Below, one piece after another: positions 46,927 through 55,285 of a stretch of 64,000 bases of DNA. The notes under the pieces are model-generated. The model did not search any database. It was given only the letters and a program-made list of their open reading frames with translations, and had not been told where the DNA came from. The position numbers and the translations under genes were made by a program. Position 1 is the stretch's first letter, and each line of letters begins with the position of its first letter. The DNA lies in NCBI RefSeq assembly GCF_005503625.1, contig NZ_SCMX01000005.1, positions 1 to 64,000 on the forward strand, in the 5' to 3' direction. This stretch comes from Cupriavidus sp. 2SB. GTDB lineage: Bacteria; Pseudomonadota; Gammaproteobacteria; Burkholderiales; Burkholderiaceae.

Positions 46927-47049
46927 TGGCTCACTCCCGTTAATCTGTTTTGTGGAAGGTGCGGAAGGGTCTCATTCGCGGTCACGCCCGCGCCAGAGGC
47001 TTTACCAATGCTTACGGGTGTAAGGGCTGATGAAACACGGGGGACAACA

Positions 47050-47104
47050 CCCTCTCCCGCCTCCGTCTGTCTCCCCTCTCCCGCACGCGGGAGAGGGGAG
47101 ACAA
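47050..47104. repeat. Partial copy of the CCCTCTCCC intergenic repeat
   Basis: A half arm CCCTCTCCCGCC is followed by one complete hairpin CTCCCCTCTCCC-GCACGC-GGGAGAGGGGAG. The spacer core is absent. It lies beyond the hslU terminator. Confidence 0.75.
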
Positions 47105-47135
47105 CCAACAGGATCGAAAGCGACATCGCAAAAAC

Positions 47136-47164
47136 AAAAAAGCCGGACAACGTCCGGCTTTTTT
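47136..47164 (-). terminator. Intrinsic terminator of hslVU
   Basis: The hairpin AAGCCGGAC/GTCCGGCTT has A-runs and T-runs of six on either side. It lies 22 bases beyond the hslU stop. Confidence 0.9.
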
Positions 47165-47186
47165 GCATCAAGCGATCAACGCGCCA

Positions 47187-48518
47187 TCACAGCACGTAGC
47201 GCGACAGATCTTCATTCCCCGCCAGATCGCCGAGACGTTCCTCGACATAAGCCGCATCAACAGTAATGGTCTCGCCCGACGATTTCGTCGCGTGGAACGA
47301 CAGGTCTTCGAGCAGGCGCTCCATCACCGTGTACAGCCGGCGTGCGCCGATGTTCTCGACCTTTTCGTTCACCGAGAACGCGATCTCGGCCAGGCGGCGG
47401 ATGCCGTCTTCGGCGAACTGCAGTTCCACCTCTTCGGTCTTCAGCAGCGCCTGGTACTGCTTGGTCAGGCTGGCGTCCGTCTGCGTGAGGATGGCCTCGA
47501 AGTCCTGCACCGACAGCGAGTCCAGTTCCACGCGAATCGGGAAACGGCCCTGCAGTTCGGGAATCAGGTCGCTCGGCTTCGACAAATGGAACGCGCCCGA
47601 TGCGATGAACAGGATGTGGTCCGTCTTGATCATCCCGTACTTCGTGTTGACCGTGGTGCCTTCCACCAGCGGCAGCAGATCGCGCTGCACGCCCTGGCGC
47701 GACACCTCGCCGCCACCCACATCGCTGCGGCTGGCAATCTTGTCGATCTCGTCCAGGAACACGATGCCGTTCTGCTCGACGTTGGCAATCGCCTTGTGCT
47801 TGAGCTCTTCCTCGTTCAGCAGCTTGGCGGCCTCCTCGTCGATCAGCAGCTTGAACGCTTCCTTGACCTTCATCTTGCGGCGCGCCTTCTTGCCCTGGCC
47901 CATGCCCGCGAACATCGTGCGGATCTGCTCGGTCATGTCTTCCATGCCCGGCGGCCCCATGATGTCCATGCCCGGCATGGCAGCGGCCACTTCCAGCTCG
48001 ATGTCCTTGTCGTCGAGTTCGCCCTGGCGCAGCTTCTTGCGGAATACCTGGCGCGTGTTCGAATCCTTGTCCTCATGCTGCTGGAAGCCGATATCGCGCG
48101 GCGGCGGCAGCAGCACGTCGAGCAGGCGATCCTCGGCCGCGTCCTCGGCCTTGGCGCGCACCTTCTTCATTTCCGATTCGCGCGTCTGCTTGACGGCCAT
48201 CTCGGCCAGGTCGCGCACGATGGTGTCCACGTCGCGGCCCACGTAGCCCACTTCCGTGAACTTGGTGGCTTCGATCTTGATGAACGGCGCATCGGCCAGC
48301 TTGGCCAGGCGGCGCGCGATCTCGGTCTTGCCCACGCCCGTGGGTCCGATCATGAGGATGTTCTTCGGCGTGATTTCCTGGCGCAGCGGGTCTGCCACCT
48401 GCTGGCGGCGCCAGCGGTTGCGCAGCGCCACGGCCACGGCCTTCTTGGCCTTGTTCTGGCCGATGATGTGCTTGTCGAGTTCGGAAACGATTTCCGACGG
48501 GGTCATGGTTTGCGACAT
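47187..48518 (-). CDS. hslU: HslU, ATPase subunit of the HslUV protease
   Basis: This 443-residue AAA+ unfoldase has Walker [16 protein letters not shown], Walker [13 protein letters not shown] and the substrate pore loop region [13 protein letters not shown]. It also has the HslU-specific intermediate domain and a C-terminus ending DLSRYVL that docks into HslV. HslU feeds unfolded proteins to HslV. It lies 20 bases downstream of hslV in one operon. In E. coli the pair is heat-shock induced; I do not see a clear sigma32 promoter here. Confidence 0.97.
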   Translation of the reverse strand: MSQTMTPSEIVSELDKHIIGQNKAKKAVAVALRNRWRRQQVADPLRQEITPKNILMIGPTGVGKTEIARRLAKLADAPFIKIEATKFTEVGYVGRDVDTIVRDLAEMAVKQTRESEMKKVRAKAEDAAEDRLLDVLLPPPRDIGFQQHEDKDSNTRQVFRKKLRQGELDDKDIELEVAAAMPGMDIMGPPGMEDMTEQIRTMFAGMGQGKKARRKMKVKEAFKLLIDEEAAKLLNEEELKHKAIANVEQNGIVFLDEIDKIASRSDVGGGEVSRQGVQRDLLPLVEGTTVNTKYGMIKTDHILFIASGAFHLSKPSDLIPELQGRFPIRVELDSLSVQDFEAILTQTDASLTKQYQALLKTEEVELQFAEDGIRRLAEIAFSVNEKVENIGARRLYTVMERLLEDLSFHATKSSGETITVDAAYVEERLGDLAGNEDLSRYVL

Positions 48519-48538
48519 GGGGTTCCGTTCAGCGTCGG

Positions 48539-49075
48539 TCAGTCGATGGTTTCGATGACGAAGTTGGTATTCGTGTAGATGCAGAGTTCGCCGGCGATGG
48601 TCAACGCCTTCTCGACCACGTCCTTCGGCGATAGCTCGGTGTTCTCCACCAGCGCCTTGGCAGCCGATTGCGCGTACGCGCCACCCGACCCGATGGCCGC
48701 GATGCCGCCTTCCGGGTCCAGCACATCGCCATTGCCGGTGATGACCAGCGTGGTGTCCTTGTCGGCGGTGATCAGCATCGCCTCCAGGCGGCGCAGCGCG
48801 CGATCCGAGCGCCAGTCCTTGGCGAGATCCACCGCGGCGCGGGTCAGATTGCCCTGGTACTTTTCGAGCTTCGCCTCGAAGCGGTCCAGCAGCGAGAATG
48901 CGTCGGCCGTGCTGCCGGCAAACCCCACCAGCACCTTGCCGTTGTAGATGCGACGGACCTTGCGGGCCGTACCCTTCATCACGATATTGCCGAGCGTGAC
49001 CTGGCCGTCACCGCCAAGCGCGACCTGGTTGCCGCGCCGGACGCTGACGATGGTGGTGCCGTGATACTGTTCCAT
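48539..49075 (-). CDS. hslV: HslV, peptidase subunit of the HslUV protease
   Basis: This 178-residue proteasome-beta-like protein begins [10 protein letters not shown]. Removal of the first six residues exposes the nucleophilic threonine (TTIV). The catalytic Lys ([24 protein letters not shown] region) and the [14 protein letters not shown] segment are typical. It forms a dodecamer that degrades proteins delivered by HslU. Confidence 0.97.
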   Translation of the reverse strand: MEQYHGTTIVSVRRGNQVALGGDGQVTLGNIVMKGTARKVRRIYNGKVLVGFAGSTADAFSLLDRFEAKLEKYQGNLTRAAVDLAKDWRSDRALRRLEAMLITADKDTTLVITGNGDVLDPEGGIAAIGSGGAYAQSAAKALVENTELSPKDVVEKALTIAGELCIYTNTNFVIETID

Positions 49076-49203
49076 GGTGCCTTTGCGTGAGAGGTGTCAG
49101 CGGCGTAGGTGGCGCCGCATGGCCCGCTTTCAAGGGAAGATTTTTCCGGCGTCCCCTCGGACGGCAGCTTTCCCACTATAGGCAACAGCTCACGGACAAA
49201 AAT

Positions 49204-49235
49204 AAAAAAAGCCACGCATCGCGCGTGGCCTTTTC
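49204..49235 (-). terminator. Intrinsic terminator of the Bug protein gene
   Basis: The hairpin GCCACGC/GCGTGGC is followed on the minus strand by seven T residues. It separates the Bug-type gene from hslVU, so they are not one operon. Confidence 0.85.
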
Positions 49236-49255
49236 TTCATATTGCGACAGTCCGA

Positions 49256-50242
49256 TCAGTCGGCGTACACGCCAGCCTTCTTGATCACCGGCGTCCACTT
49301 GTTGATTTCCGATGCCAGGAACGTGCGCAGCGAATCCGGCGTGGCGCGTTGTGCCGGCACGGCTTCCGCACCCAGTTCCGCCATCTTGGCGCGGAACGTC
49401 GGGTCCGTCACCGACTTCTGCAGCGCGGCCGAGAGCTTGTCGATGACCGGCTTCGGCGTGCCCTTCGGGGCGTACATGGCGTGCCAGATCTTGACTTCCA
49501 CGCCCGGCATGCCCTGTTCGGCTGCGGTCGGGATGTCCTTGAACGCTTCCACGCGACGCGACTGCATGGCCGCGTAAGGCTTCAGCGCGCCTGCCTTCAG
49601 CTGGCCGGCGATGTTCGTGGTCTGGTCGCACATCAGGTTGACCTGACCGCCCAGGATGTCGGTCAGTGCCGGCGCCGTGCCCTTGTACGGCACGGTGGTC
49701 AGCTCGGTCTGGATCGCGCTCTGGAACAGCAGGCCGCACAGGTGCGAGGCCGAGCCGATACCGGCGTTGGCCAGCGACAGCTTGGCGGCGTTGGCCTTGA
49801 TGTACGGGATCAGGTCCTTGAAGTTGGCGGGCGGCATTTGCTTGTTGCCCACCATGATCATCGGCACGTCGGCCACTTCACCGACCATCTCGAAATCCTT
49901 CAGCGGATCGAAGCCCAGGTTGCGATAGAGGGCCGGCGCAGTGGACATGCCGATATGGTGGATCAGGATCGTGTAACCGTCGTTCTTCGCCTGCGCCACT
50001 TTCTTGGCGCCGATGGTGCCGCCAGCACCGCCGAGGTTTTCGATCACGATCGTGGTGCCCAGGTGCTTGGACATGATCGCCGTGAGTTCACGCGACACCT
50101 TGTCTGTGGGGCCACCGGCCGCGAACGGCACCACGGCCTGAACCGGCTTGCTGCCCGGAAATTCCTGAGCCTGGGCTCCCGTGAAGGCACCCACGCCGGC
50201 CACAACCAGCGCGGCTGCAAATTTGATTGCAACTCGTTTCAT
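49256..50242 (-). CDS. Bug-family (tripartite tricarboxylate transporter-type) substrate-binding protein
   Basis: This 328-residue periplasmic binding protein has a signal peptide (KFAAALVVAGVGAFTGAQA-QE). Bug-family segments include VQAVVPFAAGGPTDKVSRELTAIMSKHLG, VIENLGGAGGTIGAKKVAQAKNDGYT and QVNLMCDQTTNIAGQLKAGALK. Such proteins bind carboxylates or other small ligands and are very numerous in Cupriavidus and Bordetella. No TctA/TctB membrane genes are adjacent, so it is an orphan receptor. GGAGAG precedes the ATG at 50242. The ligand is unknown. Confidence 0.92.
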   Translation of the reverse strand: MKRVAIKFAAALVVAGVGAFTGAQAQEFPGSKPVQAVVPFAAGGPTDKVSRELTAIMSKHLGTTIVIENLGGAGGTIGAKKVAQAKNDGYTILIHHIGMSTAPALYRNLGFDPLKDFEMVGEVADVPMIMVGNKQMPPANFKDLIPYIKANAAKLSLANAGIGSASHLCGLLFQSAIQTELTTVPYKGTAPALTDILGGQVNLMCDQTTNIAGQLKAGALKPYAAMQSRRVEAFKDIPTAAEQGMPGVEVKIWHAMYAPKGTPKPVIDKLSAALQKSVTDPTFRAKMAELGAEAVPAQRATPDSLRTFLASEINKWTPVIKKAGVYAD

Positions 50243-50598
50243 TTGCGTCTCTCCTGTTCCCTCTGTAACCCGTTCCAGCGCCGCCCGCGCCGCCGGAAAT
50301 CCCGCGTTTCGCGGGCACCGGCCCCGTCGATCCATATCGGAAAACACGGGGTGACCATCGGCACGATGTATGGGTGGTAAGCGGCTGCAAACCCCGCCGA
50401 CAGGCGGAGCCGGAGGTGGATGTTAGCAACCGCGAACAAGCGCGAGGTATAGGGGCTAACCCGCGAGAAACGGACATATCCGAGGGAACCGAAGACTTCC
50501 TCGGACACTCACCCGAACGGGTGCGCAACGCCCTCCGGAAAGACCTTGCTTGTGCAACTGAATTGCAACTCGATGGGCGCTATGGTTAAATCTCCGGC
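50243..50598. other. Divergent intergenic region upstream of the Bug and zur-like genes
   Basis: This 356-base non-coding stretch contains a hairpin CCCGCGTTTCGCGGG (about 50301-50315, no T-run) and the palindrome TGCAA-CTGAA-TTGCA 32 bases before the zur-like ATG. I see no further genes or clear promoter hexamers. Confidence 0.5.
50553..50567. promoter_or_regulatory. Palindrome TGCAA-N5-TTGCA upstream of the zur-like gene
   Basis: A perfect 5-base inverted repeat is centred about 38 bases before the start codon of the Fur-family regulator. The related palindrome GCAAC-N3-GTTGC precedes the second cobW gene at 53544-53556. It could be an autoregulatory site; this is inference. Confidence 0.35.
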
Positions 50599-51129
50599 AT
50601 GACCCGCACCACCTCCGAACCCGCTTCCACGCGCGCCAAGACGCTGCCTGCCGAGGCGGAACCCGATACTGATGTCGATGCCGCGCAAGCTGCCCAGGCG
50701 CGGCTGCGGCATCTGGGCGCCCGTGTGACCCAGCCCCGCGTGGCGATCCTGGCTTGCCTGATCGATGCCGACGAGCCGCTGACGCACCAGGCCGTGATCG
50801 ACCGCCTGCCGCCCGATGGCGACGTGGATCGCGTGACCGTGTATCGCGTACTCGACTGGCTCGTCGATCAGGGCATGGCACAGAAGCGCGCTGGCCGCGA
50901 CCGCGTCTTCCGTTTCACGCTGGTGGAGCACGAGGCAGCCCGCGCACAGGTGCATCGGCAGCACAGCCACTTTCATTGCACGCGCTGTGACCGCACCTTC
51001 TGTCTCGAATCGGCGGGCAAGTCCGTAGCGCCCAGGGTGCCCAGCGGCTTTGCCGTGGAGCACGTGGAACTGACCGTCAACGGCGTATGTGCCGAATGCG
51101 GAAGGGTGCGCGATGCCGGCGGGCAGTAA
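50599..51129 (+). CDS. zur: Fur-family regulator, probable zinc uptake regulator Zur
   Basis: This 176-residue Fur-family protein has a winged-helix domain (VTQPRVAILACLIDADEPLTHQAVIDRLP...VDRVTVYRVLDWLVDQGMAQK). The C-terminal metal-binding part has sensory HRQHSHFHCTRC and two CxxC pairs (CTRC, CAEC) for structural zinc. The N-terminal 30 residues are an unconserved extension. The assignment to Zur rather than Fur rests on its neighbours: two CobW-type metal GTPases and a ZnuD-like receptor. Sixty-five bases separate it from the first cobW gene. Confidence 0.82.
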   Translation: MTRTTSEPASTRAKTLPAEAEPDTDVDAAQAAQARLRHLGARVTQPRVAILACLIDADEPLTHQAVIDRLPPDGDVDRVTVYRVLDWLVDQGMAQKRAGRDRVFRFTLVEHEAARAQVHRQHSHFHCTRCDRTFCLESAGKSVAPRVPSGFAVEHVELTVNGVCAECGRVRDAGGQ

Positions 51130-51194
51130 CACCGAACACTGAATAACATGCCGGCCAGACGCCGGCCCAACGATCTCCCTCGGAGTCCAACGAC

Positions 51195-52304
51195 ATGTCC
51201 AAGCTCATTCCGGTCACGATCCTGACCGGCTTCCTCGGTAGCGGCAAGACCACGCTGCTCAAGCGCATCCTGAACGAACAGCACGGCATGAAGATCGCCG
51301 TGATCGAGAACGAGTTCGGCGAAGAAAATATCGACAACGAGATCCTCGTGCAGGATGGCCGCGAACAGATCGTGCAGATGAGCAATGGCTGCATCTGCTG
51401 CACGATCCGTGGCGACCTCGTGCAGGCCCTGTCGGATCTGGTCACCCAGCGCGACGAAGGCAAGCTCGATTTCGACCGCGTGGTAATCGAGACCACCGGT
51501 GTGGCCAATCCGGGTCCTGTGGCGCAGACCTTCTTCATGGACGAGGAAATTGCATCGCGCTACCTGCTGGACGCCGTGATCACGCTGGTGGATGCCAAGC
51601 ACGGCAACATCCAGCTCGACAAGCAGGAAGAAGCGCAACGCCAGGTGGGCTTTGCGGATTCGATCTTCATCACGAAGTCCGATCTGGTCAGCGCCGCAGA
51701 GGTGGACGACCTGCGCCACCGTCTGAAGCACATGAATGCCCGTGCGCCGATCCGCACCGCCAACTTCGGCGAGGCGCCGATCGACACGATCTTCGACCTG
51801 CGCGGCTTCAACCTCAATGAAAAGCTCGAGATCGATCCCGAGTTCCTGCGTACCGACGACCACGACCATGACCATGACCATGGGCACGATCATGCGCACG
51901 GCGAGGAGTGCGCCCCCGATTGCGGTCACGATCACTCCCATGACCACGGCCACGATCACGATCACGGGCATGGTCATGCGCACGACCACCATCACCACCA
52001 CCACCACACGGACCGAATCGCCTCGTTCGTCTTCCGTAGCGACAAGCCGTTCCACTACGGCAAGCTGGAGGAATTCCTGTCGGGCATCCTGTCGGTGTAC
52101 GGCGAGAAGCTGCTGCGCTACAAGGGCGTGCTCTATATGGAAGGGGTGGACCGCAAGGTGGTGTTCCAGGGCGTCCACCAACTGATGGGCAGCGACATCG
52201 GCGCCAAATGGGAGAACGAGACGCCCGGTACGCGCATGGTATTCATCGGCGTGGACTTGCCGCGCGACGCCATCCTCAAGGGCCTGACCGCCTGCCTCGC
52301 CTGA
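51195..52304 (+). CDS. CobW/ZNG-type G3E GTPase, probable zinc metallochaperone (copy 1)
   Basis: This 369-residue G3E-family GTPase has Walker A GFLGSGKT (12-19), the metal motif GCICC (65-69), switch-region ETTGVANPGP and guanine motif TKSD. A CobW C-terminal domain follows (FVFRSDKPFHYGKLEEFLSG). Between the domains is a His/Asp-rich loop of about 55 residues (about 221-275). ZNG/ZigA/CobW proteins hand zinc to client enzymes under zinc limitation. GGAG lies upstream of the start. The upstream Zur-type regulator supports a zinc role. The client protein is unknown. Confidence 0.88.
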   Translation: MSKLIPVTILTGFLGSGKTTLLKRILNEQHGMKIAVIENEFGEENIDNEILVQDGREQIVQMSNGCICCTIRGDLVQALSDLVTQRDEGKLDFDRVVIETTGVANPGPVAQTFFMDEEIASRYLLDAVITLVDAKHGNIQLDKQEEAQRQVGFADSIFITKSDLVSAAEVDDLRHRLKHMNARAPIRTANFGEAPIDTIFDLRGFNLNEKLEIDPEFLRTDDHDHDHDHGHDHAHGEECAPDCGHDHSHDHGHDHDHGHGHAHDHHHHHHHTDRIASFVFRSDKPFHYGKLEEFLSGILSVYGEKLLRYKGVLYMEGVDRKVVFQGVHQLMGSDIGAKWENETPGTRMVFIGVDLPRDAILKGLTACLA

Positions 52305-52693
52305 TTCCCGTCCAGTCCATCGCTGGTTGACCGGGCAACGACCCGGTCTGCCCGATGCGTCATATGCCCCCGCCGCCACCCTGGCCGGCGGGCGGCCTCC
52401 CCCGCTTTCTGCGCCCGACACCCTCCAGATGGGTGGAATATGGGGAAAACTCCTGTCTCTTGTCAGTCTTTCTCCCATATCTCGAAGAAATTTGTTCAAG
52501 TACAATAGGCCGGATTTGATACGGGCGGCGCACCTCTGGGCGTTGCCGGTATTCGCAGGGCGGCAGGCGTCGTCAGCACGAGGCAAGGGCCGCCAGCAGG
52601 CGCGGTCGCAGGGCTTTAGTGCGGAGACCGCCCTCCGCCTGGGGTTCCTCGCATACGCGCCGTCACTCTTCGACGCGTAGAGAGAGGTGCCCC
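52305..52693. other. Intergenic region upstream of dksA
   Basis: This 389-base stretch has no supported gene. A perfect hairpin GACCGGG/CCCGGTC lies at 52329-52348 just after the cobW gene (no T-run; possibly a weak terminator). A candidate -10 TACAAT lies at about 52500 in an AT-richer patch. GAGAGAGG (about 52679-52687) is the dksA ribosome-binding site. Confidence 0.5.
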
Positions 52694-53380
52694 ATGACAG
52701 CCGCAACAAAAAGCAAGGAAAGCCGCAGCAAGACAGTTACCGCTGCGACGGAGACGCTCAAGGCGCAGCCTGTAAAGGCGACGCCAGCTCCCCGCGGCAG
52801 TACGGCGCACGCCGAAGCGGGCGAGGCCAAGGGAGGCACGCGAAGCAGCAAGACTGCAGCCAGCCAGAGTGAAACAGCCGCACCGCGCAAGCGGACGGCC
52901 ACTGCACCCGAGCGGACGAAGACACCGCCGGTCGCATCAACAAGAGAATCAGCAGGTACCATGAGCAGCAACAAAATTCTGACTGAAGCTGAAATCCTGA
53001 AGATGAGCGACAAGGACTACATGAACGAGGCGCAACTCGCCTTTTTCAAGAATCGCCTTCAGCAGCTTCGCGACGATATCCTCAAGAATGCGGACCAGAC
53101 GACGGAGCACCTGCGCGAAACGGTCATCGTGCCGGACCCGGCCGACCGTGCCACGATCGAGGAAGAACACGCCCTCGAACTGCGCACGCGCGACCGTGAG
53201 CGCAAGCTGCTGAAGAAGGTGGAACAGTCGCTGCAGCGTATCGACTCCGGTGACTACGGCTGGTGCGAGGAAACCGGCGAGCCGATCGGCGTGCCGCGTC
53301 TGCTGGCCCGTCCCACCGCCACGCTGTCGCTGGAAGCCCAGCAGCGCCGCGAACTGCGCCAGAAGCTGTTCGGCGACTGA
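52694..53380 (+). CDS. dksA: DksA-type RNA polymerase-binding transcription factor, single-cysteine form
   Basis: This 228-residue protein has a C-terminal 135 residues that match DksA: coiled coil FFKNRLQQLRDDILKN...IEEEHALELRTRDRERKLLKKVEQSLQRI with the tip motif PDPADRA (acidic residues that reach the RNA polymerase active site). The zinc-finger region reads YGWCEETGEPIGVPRLLARPTATLSLEAQ, so only Cys191 remains of the four zinc cysteines, as in zinc-independent DksA variants. About 90 N-terminal residues are Lys/Ala/Thr/Ser-rich and probably disordered. An internal ATG before SSNKILTEAEIL (52961) could give a 139-residue form. It responds to ppGpp in related systems. Confidence 0.9.
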   Translation: MTAATKSKESRSKTVTAATETLKAQPVKATPAPRGSTAHAEAGEAKGGTRSSKTAASQSETAAPRKRTATAPERTKTPPVASTRESAGTMSSNKILTEAEILKMSDKDYMNEAQLAFFKNRLQQLRDDILKNADQTTEHLRETVIVPDPADRATIEEEHALELRTRDRERKLLKKVEQSLQRIDSGDYGWCEETGEPIGVPRLLARPTATLSLEAQQRRELRQKLFGD

Positions 53381-53412
53381 TCCGCCGCTCGGCGCATCGA
53401 ATGCTGGCCATG

Positions 53413-53445
53413 CGGCCCGGCCTTGCCGGGCCGTTTTTGTTTTTT
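53413..53445 (+). terminator. Intrinsic terminator of dksA
   Basis: A stem CGGCCCGG/CCGGGCCG followed by TTTTTGTTTTTT lies 33 bases after the dksA stop. Confidence 0.9.
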
Positions 53446-53543
53446 GCGGCAAACCCCGCGTCCAGCCGTCTTGCCGTCACGCAGGCGCACTACCATTAGC
53501 TGTGAGTCCGGCCTGTTACCGCAGCCGGCTTTCTGCTACAGTC

Positions 53544-53556
53544 GCAACCTTGTTGC
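53544..53556. promoter_or_regulatory. Palindrome GCAAC-N3-GTTGC upstream of the second cobW gene
   Basis: A perfect 5-base inverted repeat lies 25 bases before the ATG; it overlaps TGTTGCAATAACA (53551-53563). It shares TTGCAA with the palindrome upstream of the zur-like gene. A Zur site is possible but unproven. Confidence 0.35.
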
Positions 53557-53580
53557 AATAACAGATACAACTTCCATCAC

Positions 53581-54783
53581 ATGGCCGCTCGCCTGCCCGT
53601 CACCGTGTTGTCCGGATTCACCGGCGCCGGCAAGACCACCGTGCTGCATCACCTCGCGTCGCAGCATGGCGCGCGCATGGCCGTGGTGGACAGCCAGGGC
53701 GACCTGCTGGCCGAGGTGGAGAAGCTGGCGCAGGCCGGCCAGCACGATCATGTGGTGATCGAGGCCACCGCCACCGACGAGCCGCTCGGCATTGCCGATG
53801 CCTTCGCGTTCGAAGACCAGCACGGTGGGCAGGCACCCGGCGTGGTGCATCTCGACACACTGGTAACAGTCGTCGATGCCAGCCGCTTCCTGCAGGACTT
53901 CCACGACGCAGACTTTCTCTCCGCACGCGGGCTGGCCGACGCCAACGACGACCGCACCGTTGTGGATGTATTGATCGACCAGATCGAAGTCTGCGACGTC
54001 ATCGTCGTCAACAAGATCGACCTTGTCGATGCGGGCCAGTTGGGCCGCCTGCATGTGGTGCTGCACGCGCTCAATCCGCGCGCCGATATCGTCGATGCCA
54101 GCCATGGCAATGTGGCCGCCGAGCGAGTGCTGGGCACGGGCCGGTTCGATATCGATGCCACGCCGAATGCCGCAGGCTGGCAAGCCGCGTTGCAAGGTGA
54201 TGCCGTGCCTGCCGCTGCGGGGGTCTCCACCCTGCTCTACCGTCGCCGCCGTCCGTTCCACCCGCAGCGATTCGCCGACCTGATCCATACCGATTGGATG
54301 CGCGAGCATGGCGACGTGCTGCGTTCGCACGGATTGTTCTGGCTGGCCAGCCGCATGGATATCGCCGGCAACTGGAGCCAGGCCGGCGGTGTCTGCCGTC
54401 CTGGTGCGGCCGGTGCCTGGTGGGCCGCCATCGACGCGGAGGAATGGCCGTCCGAAGGACTGGCACGCGCGGCCATCGAGGCCGACCTGCTCGAAGACGG
54501 CCTGCCCGCCGAGTACGGTGACCGCCGCCAGGAGCTGGTGCTGACCGGCATCGACCTCGATTCCGACGCGCTGCTCGCGCGGCTCGATGCGTGCTTGCTG
54601 ACCGACGACGAAATGGCAGCAGGCCCGGAGACCTGGGCGACCTATCCCGATCCATTCCCGGACTGGGGTGACGCGTTCGACGACGTGCATGACCATGACC
54701 ACGAAGGTCACGATCATGATCACGACCATGCGCACGATCACGATCATGGCGACGGCCCGTGTGGCTGCGGGCATGCGCACTGA
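53581..54783 (+). CDS. CobW-like G3E GTPase lacking the CxCC motif (copy 2)
   Basis: This 400-residue G3E GTPase has Walker A GFTGAGKTT (12-20), HVVIEATATDEP and guanine motif VVNKIDLVD intact. Compared with copy 1, about 40 residues are missing between AVVDSQ and HVVIEAT. That removes the GCxCC metal site and part of the switch region. The CobW C-terminal domain is present and the protein ends with a His/Asp-rich tail of about 35 residues finishing CGCGHAH. The tail, not a CxCC site, would then bind metal. It lies downstream of the dksA terminator with a candidate operator and overlaps the next gene by 11 bases. Confidence 0.85.
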   Translation: MAARLPVTVLSGFTGAGKTTVLHHLASQHGARMAVVDSQGDLLAEVEKLAQAGQHDHVVIEATATDEPLGIADAFAFEDQHGGQAPGVVHLDTLVTVVDASRFLQDFHDADFLSARGLADANDDRTVVDVLIDQIEVCDVIVVNKIDLVDAGQLGRLHVVLHALNPRADIVDASHGNVAAERVLGTGRFDIDATPNAAGWQAALQGDAVPAAAGVSTLLYRRRRPFHPQRFADLIHTDWMREHGDVLRSHGLFWLASRMDIAGNWSQAGGVCRPGAAGAWWAAIDAEEWPSEGLARAAIEADLLEDGLPAEYGDRRQELVLTGIDLDSDALLARLDACLLTDDEMAAGPETWATYPDPFPDWGDAFDDVHDHDHEGHDHDHDHAHDHDHGDGPCGCGHAH

Positions 54784-55177
54784 CATTCCGCTTCTCTCTC
54801 GCTGGCGGGCACGCGGCGTTGGCTTCTGGCCGGCGCTGTGGCTCGTGGCCTGCCTGTTGCTCGCGCAGCATGCGGGTCTGGTGCACCGCGTGGTGCACGG
54901 CGGTTTTCCGGCCTTGCCGCAAGTCAGTCTCGTGACGGCTGCGGATGCAAGCCATGGCGCCCATCACGGCGCCTCGTTCCTGAAACTCGGTCTCCACTCG
55001 TGCGTGCTGTTCGACGGTGCGACGATGGCTGACACCCTCTTCGGCAGTTTCACGCTGCCCGATCTCGCCTTCGGCAAGCCGGTCAAGCCGGCAAACCTGG
55101 CGTGGCGCTGGCCCGATCTGCCGGCCGCGCGTCCATTCCACTCCCGCGCGCCTCCATCCGCATTCGCATTCGTCTGA
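54773..55177 (+). CDS. Small exported or membrane protein of the zinc cluster
   Basis: This 134-residue protein starts within the end of the cobW gene. One N-terminal hydrophobic segment (GVGFWPALWLVACLLLAQHAGLVH) could be a signal anchor. It is followed by His-rich stretches (VHRVVHGG, ASHGAHHGAS) and LHSCVLFDGATMAD. The layout recalls DUF2946-like proteins found in metal loci of betaproteobacteria, but I am not certain. The overlap with the upstream gene suggests co-expression and an envelope role in zinc handling. A strong hairpin (55226-55259) follows. Confidence 0.6.
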   Translation: MRTDIPLLSRWRARGVGFWPALWLVACLLLAQHAGLVHRVVHGGFPALPQVSLVTAADASHGAHHGASFLKLGLHSCVLFDGATMADTLFGSFTLPDLAFGKPVKPANLAWRWPDLPAARPFHSRAPPSAFAFV

Positions 55178-55225
55178 TCGCCTGGGTCGTGGCGCACTGC
55201 CACGCGCCCTCGCGTCTGCCTGACC

Positions 55226-55259
55226 GGGCATGCCGCGCCTTGAGCCGCGCCGCATGCCC
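55226..55259. other. Long hairpin before the TonB receptor gene
   Basis: Inverted repeat GGGCATGC-C-GCGC / GCGC-C-GCATGCCC with one mismatch lies 27-60 bases before the receptor's ATG. There is no T-run. It could be an RNA stem affecting receptor translation or a protein-binding site. Confidence 0.5.
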
Positions 55260-55285
55260 GCCCACTCGAATTCGAATCGCGAGCC

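Noticed and set aside
51860..52015. Short repeated CATGACCA/CACGATCA units that look like a repeat array or CRISPR
   Set aside because: They encode the His/Asp-rich loop of the CobW GTPase in frame; there are no constant repeats with unique spacers.
54690..54780. Second block of short repeats rich in CACGATCATGA
   Set aside because: Again codon repetition, here for the His/Asp tail of the second GTPase.
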